Positions 49,700 through 60,300 are shown, numbered from the stretch's first letter. The stretch is 64,000 bases of DNA from Halomonas sp. CUBES01 (GCF_020991005.1 NZ_JAJLLW010000004.1:356598-420597), one strand, 5' to 3'. Translations and numbers: made by a program. The notes: generated from the sequence alone by a model not told the origin.

Positions 49700-52564
49700 A
49701 TGCGTCAACTTATTGGTTTAAAACGCTTTTCACGTTGGAATATAGCGTTGCCTGGAGGCGCTCTGCTGGGCATGGCCATGGGCAGCCTTTGGTTTGCGCC
49801 CACGGCACTGGCTGCCGACGAAGAGAACATCAAGGGCGTCATCACACCTCACGTCAGCCCGTATGACGAGCGCGACTACCGCGTGCTCGAACTGGAAAAT
49901 GGATTGAATGTGCTGCTCGTCAGCGATGACGAGGCCGATAAAGCGGCGGCGTCGATGAACGTACGGGTCGGCAGCGCCCAGGACCCTGATGACCTACAGG
50001 GACTCGCCCACTTCCTCGAGCACATGCTGTTTTTGGGCACCGAAGCTTACCCAGAGGCTGACGCCTATCAGCGCTACCTATCGCGCAACGCAGGCTCGCA
50101 CAACGCCTTTACCGCCTCTCAGGATACCAATTACTTTTTCAGCATTGAGCCTTCCGCCTTCGAGGGCGCACTGGACAGATTCAGCGCTTTTTTTGTTTCA
50201 CCGCTGTTCAACGCCGACCGGCTTGAAAGCGAACGCAACGTCGTTCACTCCGAATACGTTGCGCGTCGGCGGGACGAAGGACGGCGCGAAAACGCGGTAC
50301 TCAACCAGTTGCTGAACCCGGATAACCCCACCACCCAGTTTGCCGTGGGTAACCGCGAGACGCTGGCTACCCCCCCGGAAGGCGAAGCCACCCTTCGCGA
50401 ACGGGTGATGGCGTTTTATCAGCGCCACTACGACGCCAATGTGATGAACCTGGCCGTCGTGGCACCCCAGTCGCTGGATACCCTGGAAGACTGGGTCGTC
50501 GAGCGTTTCGCCGAGATTCCCGATAACGACCGAGAGCCCCCCAGCATCGACACACCGCTGGTGGAAAGCGACACCCTGCCCCGCTATGTCGAGCGCCATT
50601 CCCTTGAAGACCGTCACCAGGTTCGCTTCTACTTTCCGATTCCCGACCCGTCCGACGCCTATCGCCAAAAGCCGACCCAGTTGATTGCCCACCTGCTCGG
50701 TGATGAAGGCGACGGCAGCCTGCTCGCGGTACTCAGGGACGCGGGACTCGCCGATGGGCTTTCTGCCGGGGTCAGCCGTGCCGACGGCCAGGACGCCCTC
50801 TTGACGGTATCGATCAGCCTTACCGACGACGGCGCCGAGCGCCTGGACGATATCCAGGCCACGCTGTTCGCGGCGATCGCGCGCATTCGCCAGAGGGGGC
50901 TGGAAGAATGGCGCTACGCCGAGCAAGCCGACCTGAACGAGCAAGCCTTCCGCTTTCAGCAGCCCGGCGAACCCCAGCAGGAAGCCATTCGGCTATCGAT
51001 GAGCCTCGCGCGTTACCCGGTGGAAGATGTCCAGTACGCCGCCTACCGCATGGACGGCTTCGACCCCGAGCAGCACCGGCGCTACCTGGACGCCCTCACC
51101 GAGGACAACATGCTGCGCCTCTACTCAGGGCCGGAGGTTGAAAGCGACCAGGTAACGCCCTGGTTCGATACGGCCTGGCGAGAACAATCGCCCCGCCAGG
51201 AAGGACAGCCATTGAGCGGGCTGGCGCTGCCTGCGCCCAACCCGTTTATCGCCAGCGACCTGACCCTACTGGACGGCCAGGACGAACGCCCCAGCACGCT
51301 GATCGACACGCCCTCGTTTACTGCCTGGCATATGCAGGATGCGCGATTCAACACCCCCAAGGTCGAGTGGCGCCTGAGCCTGCAGCACCCCAGCACCAGC
51401 TATTCCGCCGAGGAAGCCGTGCTTACCCGGCTGCTGGCCAACTGGCTGAACGACAGCCTCAATGAATCGCTGTACCCGGCCTGGCTGGCGGGCCAGTCGT
51501 TCAGCGCCTACGCCCACTCTCGTGGCATGACGCTGTCGTTCTCCGGCTGGCGGGACGGCCAGACGCCGCTGATCGAACAGGCGCTGGAACAGCTCAGCGG
51601 GGCCGACATTCGTCAAGGCGATTTCGAGCGGGTACGCAACCGGCTTCAGCGTGAATGGCGCAACGCGCCACAAGAATCCTTATATGGCCAGGCGAGCGGC
51701 ACGCTGGGCGAGGCGCTACTGACGCCCCAATGGTCAACACAGGCGTTGCTCGACGCCAGCCAGCGCCTGGAACGCGGCCATTTGATCGACTTTCGGCGGC
51801 GTTTCCTGGATGACCTTTACGTCGACGCCATGGCCGTGGGCAACCTGGGCCCTGAGCTTGCCCGCGAGCAGGCAAACCTGATGCGCGGCAAGCTCACCCC
51901 GCGACTGACGCGCGACGACATTCCCACCCTCACGCCGCTGGCGGTGGAAAGCAACGACAGGGTGCTGCACCCCCACAGCGAGCGCGAGGAGTCCATCGTG
52001 TTGCGCTACCTGCAAGGCCGCGATCAAACCCCGCGCGAGCAGGCGGCTACCCAGGTACTTGCACAGTGGTTGGAGACGCCGTTCTACCAGCGCTTGAGAA
52101 CCGAAGAACAGCTCGGCTATGTGGTGAATGCCGGTTATTTTCCGCTGCTCGACGCACCGGGCATCGCCATGGTGGTGCAGTCACCCGACGCGGACAGTGA
52201 GACGATTGCCGAGCGCATGGACGCGTTTCTGGAGGACGCCGACGAACGGCTCGCGCAGTTGGACGACAGTGAGCTGGACGCCTATCGCCAGGCTGTGAAC
52301 AGTCGACTGCGCCAGCGCGATACCCAGCTTGGCCAGATGGCCAATCGTTACTGGCAGGCCACCGCCCGCGACGACGTGCGCTTTGACCGCCGCGAGCGGC
52401 TCGCCGAACTGGCCCTCGAGGTCACCACGGACGAGCTTCAGGCCCTGTGGCCTGCGCTTCGCGAACACCAGCTGGACGTACGCTTCAACCCTGGCGACGC
52501 GCCCAGCGACGTGGCGGAGATCCGCGAGCAGCTTGATCCCCTACCCAAGAAGGCGAGCGAGTAA
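49700..52564 (+). CDS. Periplasmic M16 metallopeptidase (pitrilysin/protease III type)
   Basis: A 954-residue zinc protease of the insulinase family. A signal peptide ending in ALA|ADE is followed by the inverted zinc motif HFLEH (H104, E107, H108) and a downstream ERNVVHSEY that supplies the third ligand. Pitrilysin-type length and the four-domain architecture fit E. coli PtrA, which degrades small peptides in the periplasm. Late segments include EQLGYVVNAGYFPL. It begins eight bases after the SRAP stop, so the two are probably co-transcribed. Confidence 0.9.
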   Translation: MRQLIGLKRFSRWNIALPGGALLGMAMGSLWFAPTALAADEENIKGVITPHVSPYDERDYRVLELENGLNVLLVSDDEADKAAASMNVRVGSAQDPDDLQGLAHFLEHMLFLGTEAYPEADAYQRYLSRNAGSHNAFTASQDTNYFFSIEPSAFEGALDRFSAFFVSPLFNADRLESERNVVHSEYVARRRDEGRRENAVLNQLLNPDNPTTQFAVGNRETLATPPEGEATLRERVMAFYQRHYDANVMNLAVVAPQSLDTLEDWVVERFAEIPDNDREPPSIDTPLVESDTLPRYVERHSLEDRHQVRFYFPIPDPSDAYRQKPTQLIAHLLGDEGDGSLLAVLRDAGLADGLSAGVSRADGQDALLTVSISLTDDGAERLDDIQATLFAAIARIRQRGLEEWRYAEQADLNEQAFRFQQPGEPQQEAIRLSMSLARYPVEDVQYAAYRMDGFDPEQHRRYLDALTEDNMLRLYSGPEVESDQVTPWFDTAWREQSPRQEGQPLSGLALPAPNPFIASDLTLLDGQDERPSTLIDTPSFTAWHMQDARFNTPKVEWRLSLQHPSTSYSAEEAVLTRLLANWLNDSLNESLYPAWLAGQSFSAYAHSRGMTLSFSGWRDGQTPLIEQALEQLSGADIRQGDFERVRNRLQREWRNAPQESLYGQASGTLGEALLTPQWSTQALLDASQRLERGHLIDFRRRFLDDLYVDAMAVGNLGPELAREQANLMRGKLTPRLTRDDIPTLTPLAVESNDRVLHPHSEREESIVLRYLQGRDQTPREQAATQVLAQWLETPFYQRLRTEEQLGYVVNAGYFPLLDAPGIAMVVQSPDADSETIAERMDAFLEDADERLAQLDDSELDAYRQAVNSRLRQRDTQLGQMANRYWQATARDDVRFDRRERLAELALEVTTDELQALWPALREHQLDVRFNPGDAPSDVAEIREQLDPLPKKASE

Positions 52565-52581
52565 GCGCATGCCCTGCCTGC

Positions 52582-54075
52582 TCAGGCGTCAAACGCCTGG
52601 GCAGGCAGCATCGCCTCCACGTAAAGCACCAGCTCTTCCAGCACCTGACGCTGGTGATCAGTCAGGGTCTGCTGGTTGTAGTGCTCGATTTCCCGGGCGA
52701 ACCCCTTGAGAGTCAAACCCGATAGGGTCGCATCGTTGATGCGCATCCAGCGAAACGCCTCCCACTGCTCCAGCTCGTCACCTTCCAGCGTTTCCGGGTA
52801 GCTGCGGGCACGAAATCGAAACAGCATTTCTTCCAGACGCGGATCCTGAAAGGCAAACCGCTCGCCCACCAGGTCCCAGGGATCCATGGCGCGCACGCGC
52901 TCCATCTGCTTGCGATCGGCCGCCGAGAAAAACGACCCCGCGTAGAGCATCAAATCGGGGTCCTGGGGTGCATCGTCATAGCCTGCACTGAACACCTCGG
53001 CCACTTTCTGGGCCACGCCCGACGCCTCACGGAGCATCTTCCAGTGCGTTCGGCAGGCGTCCATGTCCAGTCCCAGGCGGGCCACGATATCGCCGTACTC
53101 ACCCTTGTGGGGGCCGTCGACATCTTTGAGTGCCGTCGCCGGAAAGACCACCGGGCAGCGGTTGATATGAATAACCTTGAGGGGAATGCGAGCCTCGCCT
53201 TCCGACAGGTCTTGCTGGCTGACGAAGACCCGCTCGCGGATCTGCTCGGCGGACATCGACAATAGCTCGCTGGGGTCGACGCTGAGATCGTAGACGATCA
53301 CCCCGTTGGGGTTGCTGGGGTGTTCCGCCAGCGGCACCACCAGGGCACTGCACCCGCGGCTTGCCGGGTATCGACGCGAGATGTGCAGCACCGGCTTGGC
53401 GCTGGGCAAATCCAGCTGCTGGGCCACCGCCCGCTTGCTGCGGAGCCCCAGCAGATAGTCGAACAGCTTGCCGTTGCGCGACTTGAGCAGGCGCGCCAGC
53501 GCAATCGTGGCGCGCACGTCGGCGACCGCATCGTGGGCACCTTCGTGGGCGATACCATTGGCGGCAGTGAGGTGTTCAAGCTTGAAACTTGGCGCCCCGT
53601 CGTCGCGCTGCGGCCATTCGATGCCTTCCGGGCGTAGGGCGTAAAATGCCCTGACCACGTCGATCAGATCCCAGCGCGAGTTGCCGTTTTGCCATTCCCG
53701 CGCGTAGGGGTCGAGTAAGTTGCGGTAGAACAGATGACGCGACACTTCGTCGTCGAAGCGCAGGCTGTTGTAGCCCACCACGCAGGTACCCGGCTCGCTC
53801 ATGTGGCGCTGCACTTCACCCGCAAACTGCGCTTCGGGCAGGCCGTGGCGCTGGGCTTTTTGCGGTGTGATACCGGTAATCAGACAGGCGGCAGGATGGG
53901 GCAGGTAATCGTCAGCGGGGCGACAGAACAGCTCGATGGGCTCACCGATCTCGTTCAGATCCGCATCGGTGCGCAAGGCGGCGAACTGAGCGGGCCGATC
54001 GCGACGCGTATCGGCCCCGAAGGTCTCATAGTCATGCCATAGAAAGCTGGCGGGGGCAGCAGTGGGTGACGCCAT
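52582..54075 (-). CDS. sbcB: Exodeoxyribonuclease I (SbcB)
   Basis: A 497-residue DEDDh 3'-5' exonuclease on single-stranded DNA, active in mismatch repair and recombination. The first acidic pair is D15/E17 in FLWHDYETFGAD; GYNSLRFDDEVSRHLFYRNL and HEGAHDAVADVRATIALARL carry the other catalytic residues. The C-terminal SH3-like and helical domains are present. The ATG at 54075 is used; a TTG two codons earlier is possible. It is convergent with the M16 protease gene, with 17 bases between. Confidence 0.95.
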   Translation of the reverse strand: MASPTAAPASFLWHDYETFGADTRRDRPAQFAALRTDADLNEIGEPIELFCRPADDYLPHPAACLITGITPQKAQRHGLPEAQFAGEVQRHMSEPGTCVVGYNSLRFDDEVSRHLFYRNLLDPYAREWQNGNSRWDLIDVVRAFYALRPEGIEWPQRDDGAPSFKLEHLTAANGIAHEGAHDAVADVRATIALARLLKSRNGKLFDYLLGLRSKRAVAQQLDLPSAKPVLHISRRYPASRGCSALVVPLAEHPSNPNGVIVYDLSVDPSELLSMSAEQIRERVFVSQQDLSEGEARIPLKVIHINRCPVVFPATALKDVDGPHKGEYGDIVARLGLDMDACRTHWKMLREASGVAQKVAEVFSAGYDDAPQDPDLMLYAGSFFSAADRKQMERVRAMDPWDLVGERFAFQDPRLEEMLFRFRARSYPETLEGDELEQWEAFRWMRINDATLSGLTLKGFAREIEHYNQQTLTDHQRQVLEELVLYVEAMLPAQAFDA

Positions 54076-54158
54076 GGACAAGCACTCCGCGGGGCAAAGA
54101 AAAGCCCAAGCCTAGCATATCCACGGCGGGTTTCGCCGCGTATCCCGCAAACCGCCCA

Positions 54159-54410
54159 TCAGCTTTTGGGCAGCGTCACGTTCAACTCCAGCACCGAGCA
54201 GTTATCTTCGCTATCCAGGGATATCTGAATAGCGTCGTCATCCACATTCACATAGCGGCGGATGACCTCGAGCAACTCACGCTCCAGCATGGGCATGTAG
54301 TCGGGCTGCCCTCGCTGGCTGCGCTGATGCGCCACGATAATTTGCAGGCGTTCCTTGGCCACCGAAGCAGATTTCTTGCGCTCACGCTTCAAGAACTCCA
54401 GCAGTTTCAT
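54159..54410 (-). CDS. minE: Cell division topological specificity factor MinE
   Basis: An 83-residue protein with the anti-MinCD helix near the N terminus ([26 protein letters not shown]) and the dimerising topological domain ([20 protein letters not shown]). It stimulates MinD ATPase to drive pole-to-pole oscillation. The ATG overlaps the minD stop by four bases. Confidence 0.97.
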   Translation of the reverse strand: MKLLEFLKRERKKSASVAKERLQIIVAHQRSQRGQPDYMPMLERELLEVIRRYVNVDDDAIQISLDSEDNCSVLELNVTLPKS

Positions 54411-55225
54411 CGACGACCTCCCCCGAACATCCGGCTCAACAAGCCTTTGCGCTGCATTTCGTGAAAGCGTAGCGGCATGTCTTCACCGAGCAACCGTGCC
54501 ACGGTGTCGCTGTAAGCCTGGCCTGCATCGCTTGAAATATCGTGGGTCACCGGCACGCCCTGGTTAGACGCCCGCAGCACGGCTTCCGATTCGGGAATCA
54601 GGCCGAGCAGGTTGATCGCCAGTATTTCGCGGATATCGTCCAGCGTAAGCATATCGCCCGAGGTGACACGTTCAGGGTTATAGCGCGTGACCAGCAGGTG
54701 TTCCTTGATGGGGTCGCTGCTATCCTCGGCGCGCCGCGTCTTGGACGCCAGCAAGCCGAGAATGCGGTCGGAATCGCGAACCGAGGAGACTTCCGGGTTG
54801 GTCACCACGATGGCTTCGTCGGCAAAGTACATGGCGAGCTGGGCGCCACGCTCGATGCCGGCAGGCGAATCGCAGATGATAAAGTCAAAGTCTTCTTTCA
54901 GTTTATCAAGCACCTCGGCAACGCCTTCTTGGGTCAAGGCGTCTTTGTCGCGGGTTTGCGAGGCCGGCAGGATAAACAGGTTTTCGACACGCTTGTCGCG
55001 AATCAGCGCCTGATTGAGACCCGCTTCGCCCTGGATCACGTTCACCAGGTCGTACACTACCCGTCGCTCGCACCCCATGATCAGGTCGAGATTGCGCAAG
55101 CCGACGTCGAAATCGATCACCACTGTCTTCTTGCCGCGCAACGCTAAGCCTGTCGAAATAGCGGCAGCGCTTGTGGTTTTACCGACCCCCCCTTTACCTG
55201 AGGTCACTACAATGATTTTGGCCAA
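54407..55225 (-). CDS. minD: Septum site-determining protein MinD
   Basis: A 272-residue ParA-type ATPase. The deviant Walker A is [12 protein letters not shown] at residues 10-21, followed by [20 protein letters not shown] and [16 protein letters not shown]. The C-terminal amphipathic membrane helix ([14 protein letters not shown]) is present. With MinC and MinE it places the division septum at midcell. minC lies 134 bases upstream on the same strand. Confidence 0.98.
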   Translation of the reverse strand: MAKIIVVTSGKGGVGKTTSAAAISTGLALRGKKTVVIDFDVGLRNLDLIMGCERRVVYDLVNVIQGEAGLNQALIRDKRVENLFILPASQTRDKDALTQEGVAEVLDKLKEDFDFIICDSPAGIERGAQLAMYFADEAIVVTNPEVSSVRDSDRILGLLASKTRRAEDSSDPIKEHLLVTRYNPERVTSGDMLTLDDIREILAINLLGLIPESEAVLRASNQGVPVTHDISSDAGQAYSDTVARLLGEDMPLRFHEMQRKGLLSRMFGGGRR

Positions 55226-55359
55226 GAGTCACTTCCTTCTTGAAGTCGTTCTGCGCAAGCGCGGTAGGCGCACTACGGACAACGGGAACGTCTATGTCAT
55301 CAACAAGCCACACGGCAACGCCGCGTGACTGGCATTCTCAACGGGTTGCGCCGTTATCT

Positions 55360-56133
55360 CTAGTTCAGCGGCTTAATGTCCAACTGTTCCTGGGCAAAAT
55401 GCACTTCGGCCGGCGCTCCCAGCAGCTGAGAATCGATATCTTCCAGACGCTTGTAATTACCCGCCACCGACAGCAATTCGGCGGCGAGCTCACGGCAATA
55501 AATACCCGCCTGGGTATTGCCATGAATACCCGCTAACGCACGCCCCCGCAATGCGCCATAAACATGAATGCTGCCAGCGGCCAATACTTCGGCCCCCGCA
55601 TTGACGGCGCCGATCACCACCAGATCGCCGCCGGAAGCGCTGACCTGCTGCCCCGAGCGCACCGTCCCCCGGTACAGTCGCGTGGTGTCGGCAGCGGCAC
55701 CTTCCTCTTCCTTTTCCTCGGCGGCAGCGTCATTGATGGCCGCCACGGAGGCTGTGCTGTCGTCGGCGGGCTCGCCATTGACGCTCTTGAGCATCTGCGC
55801 GCGGCTCTCGTCGACCGGTGCGAACCAGCCCAGCCCCAGCGCCCACGCCGACTGGCGAACCGGCTCGGTACCGCCCCTCACTGCCACGGGGAGCAGCTTA
55901 TGATCCCGGCAAACGGCGCAGATTCGCTCAAGCGACAGGTGGGGCTCATCGAGTTTTTCCACGCTGAGCACAACCGGTGTATGCTGAAAGAATGCAGGCG
56001 ATTGCGACAGCTTGCCTGCCAGTTGACGTCGGATATGTTCTGGGTCAGCGCTGCTTAGCTCCATGACGGTCATCGGCAGCATGCCGCCTTTAAAGGTAAA
56101 GGCCACGTCGGCACTATCCACATTGAGGCTCAT
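55360..56133 (-). CDS. minC: Septum site-determining protein MinC
   Basis: A 257-residue FtsZ-assembly inhibitor. The N-terminal inhibitory domain (to about 105; SADVAFTFKGGMLPMTVMEL) is joined by an acidic/Ala-rich linker to the C-terminal beta-helix domain (about 160-257; GTVRSGQQVSASGGDLVVIG and VLAAGSIHVYGALRGRALAG) that binds MinD. The ATG at 56133 gives the family start MSLNVDSADVAFTF; the frame is open 34 codons further without conserved sequence. It leads minCDE and diverges from the DUF349 gene. Confidence 0.95.
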   Translation of the reverse strand: MSLNVDSADVAFTFKGGMLPMTVMELSSADPEHIRRQLAGKLSQSPAFFQHTPVVLSVEKLDEPHLSLERICAVCRDHKLLPVAVRGGTEPVRQSAWALGLGWFAPVDESRAQMLKSVNGEPADDSTASVAAINDAAAEEKEEEGAAADTTRLYRGTVRSGQQVSASGGDLVVIGAVNAGAEVLAAGSIHVYGALRGRALAGIHGNTQAGIYCRELAAELLSVAGNYKRLEDIDSQLLGAPAEVHFAQEQLDIKPLN

Positions 56134-56323
56134 GGCCGAACTCCATGTCATGATCAGGTAAGATACAAGGTAGCGCATTCGCGCACTTTTTGGGCGGTGA
56201 GCATTGACCCTCGTCATACCCACATCATAACTCAACGCTAAGCGACAGCGCCGACGACTGCAACCTTACGAACGGTCGTCGTCTGAATTTTATCACGCAA
56301 AGCGCCTAACAGCAGGATGATCC

Positions 56324-59128
56324 ATGCACGGACTGTTAAGACGCCTGTTCGCACCTCGCTGGCAACACCCAAACCCCGAGGTACGTCGCCAGGCTCTCCA
56401 TCGCCTAGACCCCGATCATGCGGAGCAGCGCAAGGCGCTTACCGCCCTCGCCAGGGACAGCGACAGCGCCATTCAGCTCGCTGCACTGCTCGCTCTGGAT
56501 GACCTGGAAGGCCTGGTGGTGGCCTACCCTGCACACCAAGACGCGCCCGACTGGCACGAGGCGTTGCGCCAGCGGCTGAGCGGCCGGCAGGGGCAAACGG
56601 GGCTCGGCCAGCGTGAGGCGCTTGTCGCGCGTATCGACGATGCCAGGTTGCTCAATGCCGTGGCGCTGGAGGGCGATAACCTCAACCTGCGCCTGACCGC
56701 GCTCGACAGGTTGGCCGACGAGCAGGATCTGATCGAACAGGCTTGCCACAACGGGGTCGCCGCGGTTCGTCACCAGGCCGCGGATCGTGTGGCCAGCGAA
56801 GCCGGATTAAAGCAGCTGTTAAAACAGGCGCGCCGTGATCGCCAGGTGACCCGTATGGCCCGCGAGCGGCTGCAAGCCCTGCGGGCCGACGCCGAGTGGG
56901 AAGAGGCCCAGCAACAGCAGCGCGAAACGCTTCTTCAGCAGCTCGAGCGTCACGCCCAATCTACCTGGGAGCCGCTTTACGGCGGGCGGTTGCGCCACTT
57001 GCAGCGCGAGTGGGAACAGCTCGGCCAGTCCCCCAGCCAGGAACAGGAGGCCCGCTATCACCAGGCGGTGCTGACCTGTCGCAAGACGCTGCACGATCAC
57101 GAAACCCAGGAGCAGGCGCGCCAGGAGCAGGAGCAGCAGCGCGAAGCCACCGACCTGACGCGTGACCAGCTCCTGGAAGGGCTTGAAGAAACCCTGGAGG
57201 GACTACGCCTGGGCAACGCCCTGACGGCACAGGACATCGACAGCCTGCGTGCCCAACGCCAACTGCTCGGCCAGCGCTGGCAGCACCTTTCGGATGTACA
57301 CCCGCCCAGCGAGGCTACCCGCCAACGCTACACCCGCGCGCTCAAGGACTACGACGCCTGTATTGAAGCCTGGCAGCGCTGGCAGGGCGTCAGCGCCGAC
57401 GTTGAGCAAGCGCTCGCCGATGGCGACCACGCCAGGTTGGCGACGCTGCTTGATGCGTGCCGCTGGCCCGACCGCCTGACGATGCCGGCGCTCGCTCGCC
57501 AGGCTCAGGAAGCACTCGCGACGGCCCCTGACACAGCGCCCGCCCAGCATGACGCCCCGTCACTCAGCGCTTACCAGGCCGAACTGGACAGCTTCGAGCA
57601 ATTGCTCGAACGCGGCGCCTTCAAAAGTGCCAGCCGCCTCCATCAGCGGCTCAAGCCAGGTATCGAGGCCCTCCAGGGCACCGAGGCCAGGCCGCTCAAG
57701 GCGCGCCTCAAACACCTCGGTGCGCAGCTCGCCGAACTGCGCGACTGGCGGGGCTTTGTAGCAGGGCCCAAGCGCGAACAGCTGTGCGACGCCATCGAAG
57801 CCCTGGCCAACGACGGCTACATGGAAGAGGCGGCGCTGGATCGCCATCATCGCCAATTGGTGAAAGAGTGGAAATCGCTAGGGGATGCAGCGGCCAATCG
57901 GGATCTGTCCGCGCGCTTTCGCGCAGCATCCGACCGCATTCACGAACGGCTCGCCCCGTGGCGCGAACGACTGACCCAGGAACGCACGGCCAATCTGCAC
58001 GCCCGGGAAGCCTTGTGCGAGCAGTTGGAAACCCTGCTGGATCAGCCGGCGGCGGACGCCGACCCGGACATGCTGCGCGAGATCCGCGATAAAGCACGCC
58101 AGCAGTGGCGGCATCACTCCCCGGTGCCGCGTGACCAGGCAGAGGCGATCGGCCGGCGGTTTGGCCGCATTCGTCATCGGTTACAGACCCTGATCGACGC
58201 ACGTGCCGAACATATGGCCGACCAGAAAAAAGCCCTGATTGCCGACGTTCAGGCGCTCCACCAGGACGAGCGCCCTCTCGCCCAGCGCATCGAGCACGCC
58301 AAGCAGCTCCAGCAACAATGGCGTCAGCTGGGGCGTGCGCCCAAGGGCGAGGAGCAGACACTATGGAAAACCTTCCGTCACGAGTGCGACCAGCTTTTTG
58401 CGCTGCGTGATGCACACAAGCAGGAACAGCGCGCCCAGCAACAGCAGCAGCTCGACGCCCTGCAGACCCTGATCGACGAGATGGACAGCTGGCAGCCTCA
58501 GGACGCCAGCGAGCACGCCACGCTGGATGCTTTCGTCAATCAGGCAACACGCCTGGAGCCACTGCCGCGCAACCGTCGCAGCGACGGCATGCAGCGACGC
58601 CTGAGCGGCATCATACGCGCCCGGCGCGAACGCCTGAACCGCCTTGAAGTGGCCAGCGCGGTCACCACCTGGCAGCAACTGATGCCCCTGATGGAAGCCC
58701 ACCTGGCGGCCGATGAGCGTCGCCTGGTCGGCGAGGCGACCGACGACGTGGACGCCGTCGCGGTGTTGGGCGAGCAGCCGTTGCCGGCAGCGTTTACCGA
58801 CGCCCATCATCAACGCAACCAGCGCCGCCGAGAAGCCCTGCCCGAATCACTCGAGGCGACCTTGCAGGACCAACTCGCCCGGCTGCGTGTGCACCTTTCA
58901 CTGCTGGCCATGGGACGCGTTCGCCAGCACGACGAGCCCCTGCGGCTGGCCATCCAGGTAGAGCGTCTTAACGACGGGCTTCAACAGGAACGCAGCCGCG
59001 CCCAGGAAGTCACCGATGTGCTGGCCGGGCTCGTCGCCCTTGGCCCCATGCCAAGAACGCTGTGGGTGCAGGAGGTCAACGAACTCGACGAATTGCTAAC
59101 GCGCCTCGCCCGAACACCACCGCCCTGA
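56324..59128 (+). CDS. Large DUF349 domain protein
   Basis: A 934-residue, helix-rich cytosolic protein. Its N-terminal 130 residues look HEAT-like (NPEVRRQALHRLDPDHAEQR, SAIQLAALLALDDLEGLV). The rest consists of coiled-coil stretches and several DUF349-like blocks of about 70 residues, each containing the W-x-x-L-G type core (REWEQLGQSPSQEQEARYHQ, KEWKSLGDAAANRDLSARFR, QQWRQLGRAPKGEEQTLWKT). The function of DUF349 proteins is poorly known. No membrane segment or enzyme motif is visible. It diverges from minC and is followed by a strong hairpin shared with phaB. Confidence 0.85.
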   Translation: MHGLLRRLFAPRWQHPNPEVRRQALHRLDPDHAEQRKALTALARDSDSAIQLAALLALDDLEGLVVAYPAHQDAPDWHEALRQRLSGRQGQTGLGQREALVARIDDARLLNAVALEGDNLNLRLTALDRLADEQDLIEQACHNGVAAVRHQAADRVASEAGLKQLLKQARRDRQVTRMARERLQALRADAEWEEAQQQQRETLLQQLERHAQSTWEPLYGGRLRHLQREWEQLGQSPSQEQEARYHQAVLTCRKTLHDHETQEQARQEQEQQREATDLTRDQLLEGLEETLEGLRLGNALTAQDIDSLRAQRQLLGQRWQHLSDVHPPSEATRQRYTRALKDYDACIEAWQRWQGVSADVEQALADGDHARLATLLDACRWPDRLTMPALARQAQEALATAPDTAPAQHDAPSLSAYQAELDSFEQLLERGAFKSASRLHQRLKPGIEALQGTEARPLKARLKHLGAQLAELRDWRGFVAGPKREQLCDAIEALANDGYMEEAALDRHHRQLVKEWKSLGDAAANRDLSARFRAASDRIHERLAPWRERLTQERTANLHAREALCEQLETLLDQPAADADPDMLREIRDKARQQWRHHSPVPRDQAEAIGRRFGRIRHRLQTLIDARAEHMADQKKALIADVQALHQDERPLAQRIEHAKQLQQQWRQLGRAPKGEEQTLWKTFRHECDQLFALRDAHKQEQRAQQQQQLDALQTLIDEMDSWQPQDASEHATLDAFVNQATRLEPLPRNRRSDGMQRRLSGIIRARRERLNRLEVASAVTTWQQLMPLMEAHLAADERRLVGEATDDVDAVAVLGEQPLPAAFTDAHHQRNQRRREALPESLEATLQDQLARLRVHLSLLAMGRVRQHDEPLRLAIQVERLNDGLQQERSRAQEVTDVLAGLVALGPMPRTLWVQEVNELDELLTRLARTPPP

Positions 59129-59138
59129 CAAACGACAA

Positions 59139-59165
59139 AAGCCAGCGAGGCATCCTCGCTGGCTT
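59139..59165. terminator. Bidirectional hairpin between DUF349 gene and phaB
   Basis: A perfect 12-bp stem AAGCCAGCGAGG/CCTCGCTGGCTT with a 3-base CAT loop lies between convergent genes. The A-run on its left supplies Ts for the leftward phaB transcript. Confidence 0.85.
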
Positions 59166-59195
59166 CATCGTCACGGGACATGTCGTCCAGAGCAT

Positions 59196-59942
59196 TTAGC
59201 CCATGAACTGACCGCCGTTGATATCGATATTGGCCCCGGTGATGAACCCGGACTCCTCATCGGCTAGAAATGTCACCAGTCGACCGATTTCTTCTGGCTT
59301 GCCGTAGCGCTTGACGGGGATCGTCTCACGGATCGCCTCGCGCACTTTTTCGGGAATGTTCATGATCATATCGGTGGCGATATAGCCCGGCGACACGGTA
59401 TTCACGGTAATGCCCTTGGTTGCCGTCTCCTGAGCAAGCGACATGGTCAAGCCGTGCATCCCCGCCTTTGCCGCCGCGTAATTCACCTGGCCAAATTGTC
59501 CTTTACGGCCATTGATCGACGAAATATTGATAATCCGGCCGTACCCATGCTCGAGCATCATCTCGATCACGCTGCGGCAGGTGTTGAAGACACTGTTCAG
59601 GTTGGTATCGATTACCTCGTGCCACTGCTCGTAGGACATTTTCTTCATGGTGCCGTCGCGGGTGATTCCCGCGCAGTTGACCAGCACACTGATGGGGCCA
59701 TGCTGCTCCTGGATTTGCTGAGCACCTTCAAGACAGGCTTGATGGTCGGCGAGATCGACACCGGACAGCGCGATGTTGTTATAGCCATCTTCCTGCTGCG
59801 ATGCCAGCCAGGTCTTGGCCTTCTCGGGGTTGTGATAACCCGCTACGACCAGATAACCCGCATCCGCCAGCGAACGACAAATCGCCGTACCGATACCACC
59901 AGTTCCACCAGTTACCCAGGCGACGGGGGCTTGATTGGCCAT
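59196..59942 (-). CDS. phaB: Acetoacetyl-CoA reductase PhaB
   Basis: A 248-residue short-chain dehydrogenase that reduces acetoacetyl-CoA to (R)-3-hydroxybutyryl-CoA with NADPH, the second step of polyhydroxybutyrate synthesis. The cofactor motif is VTGGTGGIGTAICRSL at about residue 10; the catalytic Ser142, Tyr155 and Lys159 lie in NISSINGRKG and YAAAKAG; SGFITGANIDINGGQFMG is the PhaB-type C terminus. FabG-like reductases are the main alternative, but NCAGITRDGTMKKMSYEQWH is PhaB-like. No phaA or phaC gene is adjacent. Confidence 0.93.
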   Translation of the reverse strand: MANQAPVAWVTGGTGGIGTAICRSLADAGYLVVAGYHNPEKAKTWLASQQEDGYNNIALSGVDLADHQACLEGAQQIQEQHGPISVLVNCAGITRDGTMKKMSYEQWHEVIDTNLNSVFNTCRSVIEMMLEHGYGRIINISSINGRKGQFGQVNYAAAKAGMHGLTMSLAQETATKGITVNTVSPGYIATDMIMNIPEKVREAIRETIPVKRYGKPEEIGRLVTFLADEESGFITGANIDINGGQFMG

Positions 59943-60174
59943 TGACTACCTCCCTGATATGACGAATGGCTTGGGCACTGCATGATGAAAACCGCAAGCC
60001 ATTGTGAAAAGCGCCTTGGCGCTTGAGTACCAACGGCAAATCGCAATACAGATACGCGACTTGCCGAGAGTCAGCATTGTTCTTGTTGCACTAACCTCAG
60101 CATAGCGCTACTCGTCTCATGTTGCAGCACCCAGACCATCAACGGCTATAGGGCAAACGTTTTAAAATCCCCTG

Positions 60175-60202
60175 TTGACGAAACGTAAAAAAAGCGTAGA
60201 AT
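60175..60202 (+). promoter_or_regulatory. Promoter of the initiator tRNA gene
   Basis: TTGACG (60,175-60,180) and TAGAAT (60,197-60,202) are 16 bases apart, close to sigma-70 consensus. The start site would fall about 8 bases before the tRNA. Confidence 0.8.
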
Positions 60203-60216
60203 ACGCCACACGTTGA

Positions 60217-60293
<77 letters not shown>

Positions 60294-60300
60294 TACATAG

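Noticed and set aside
59943..60174. PhaR-type operator before phaB
   Set aside because: Two TGTTGCA occurrences exist, but their spacing and flanks do not form a convincing dyad.
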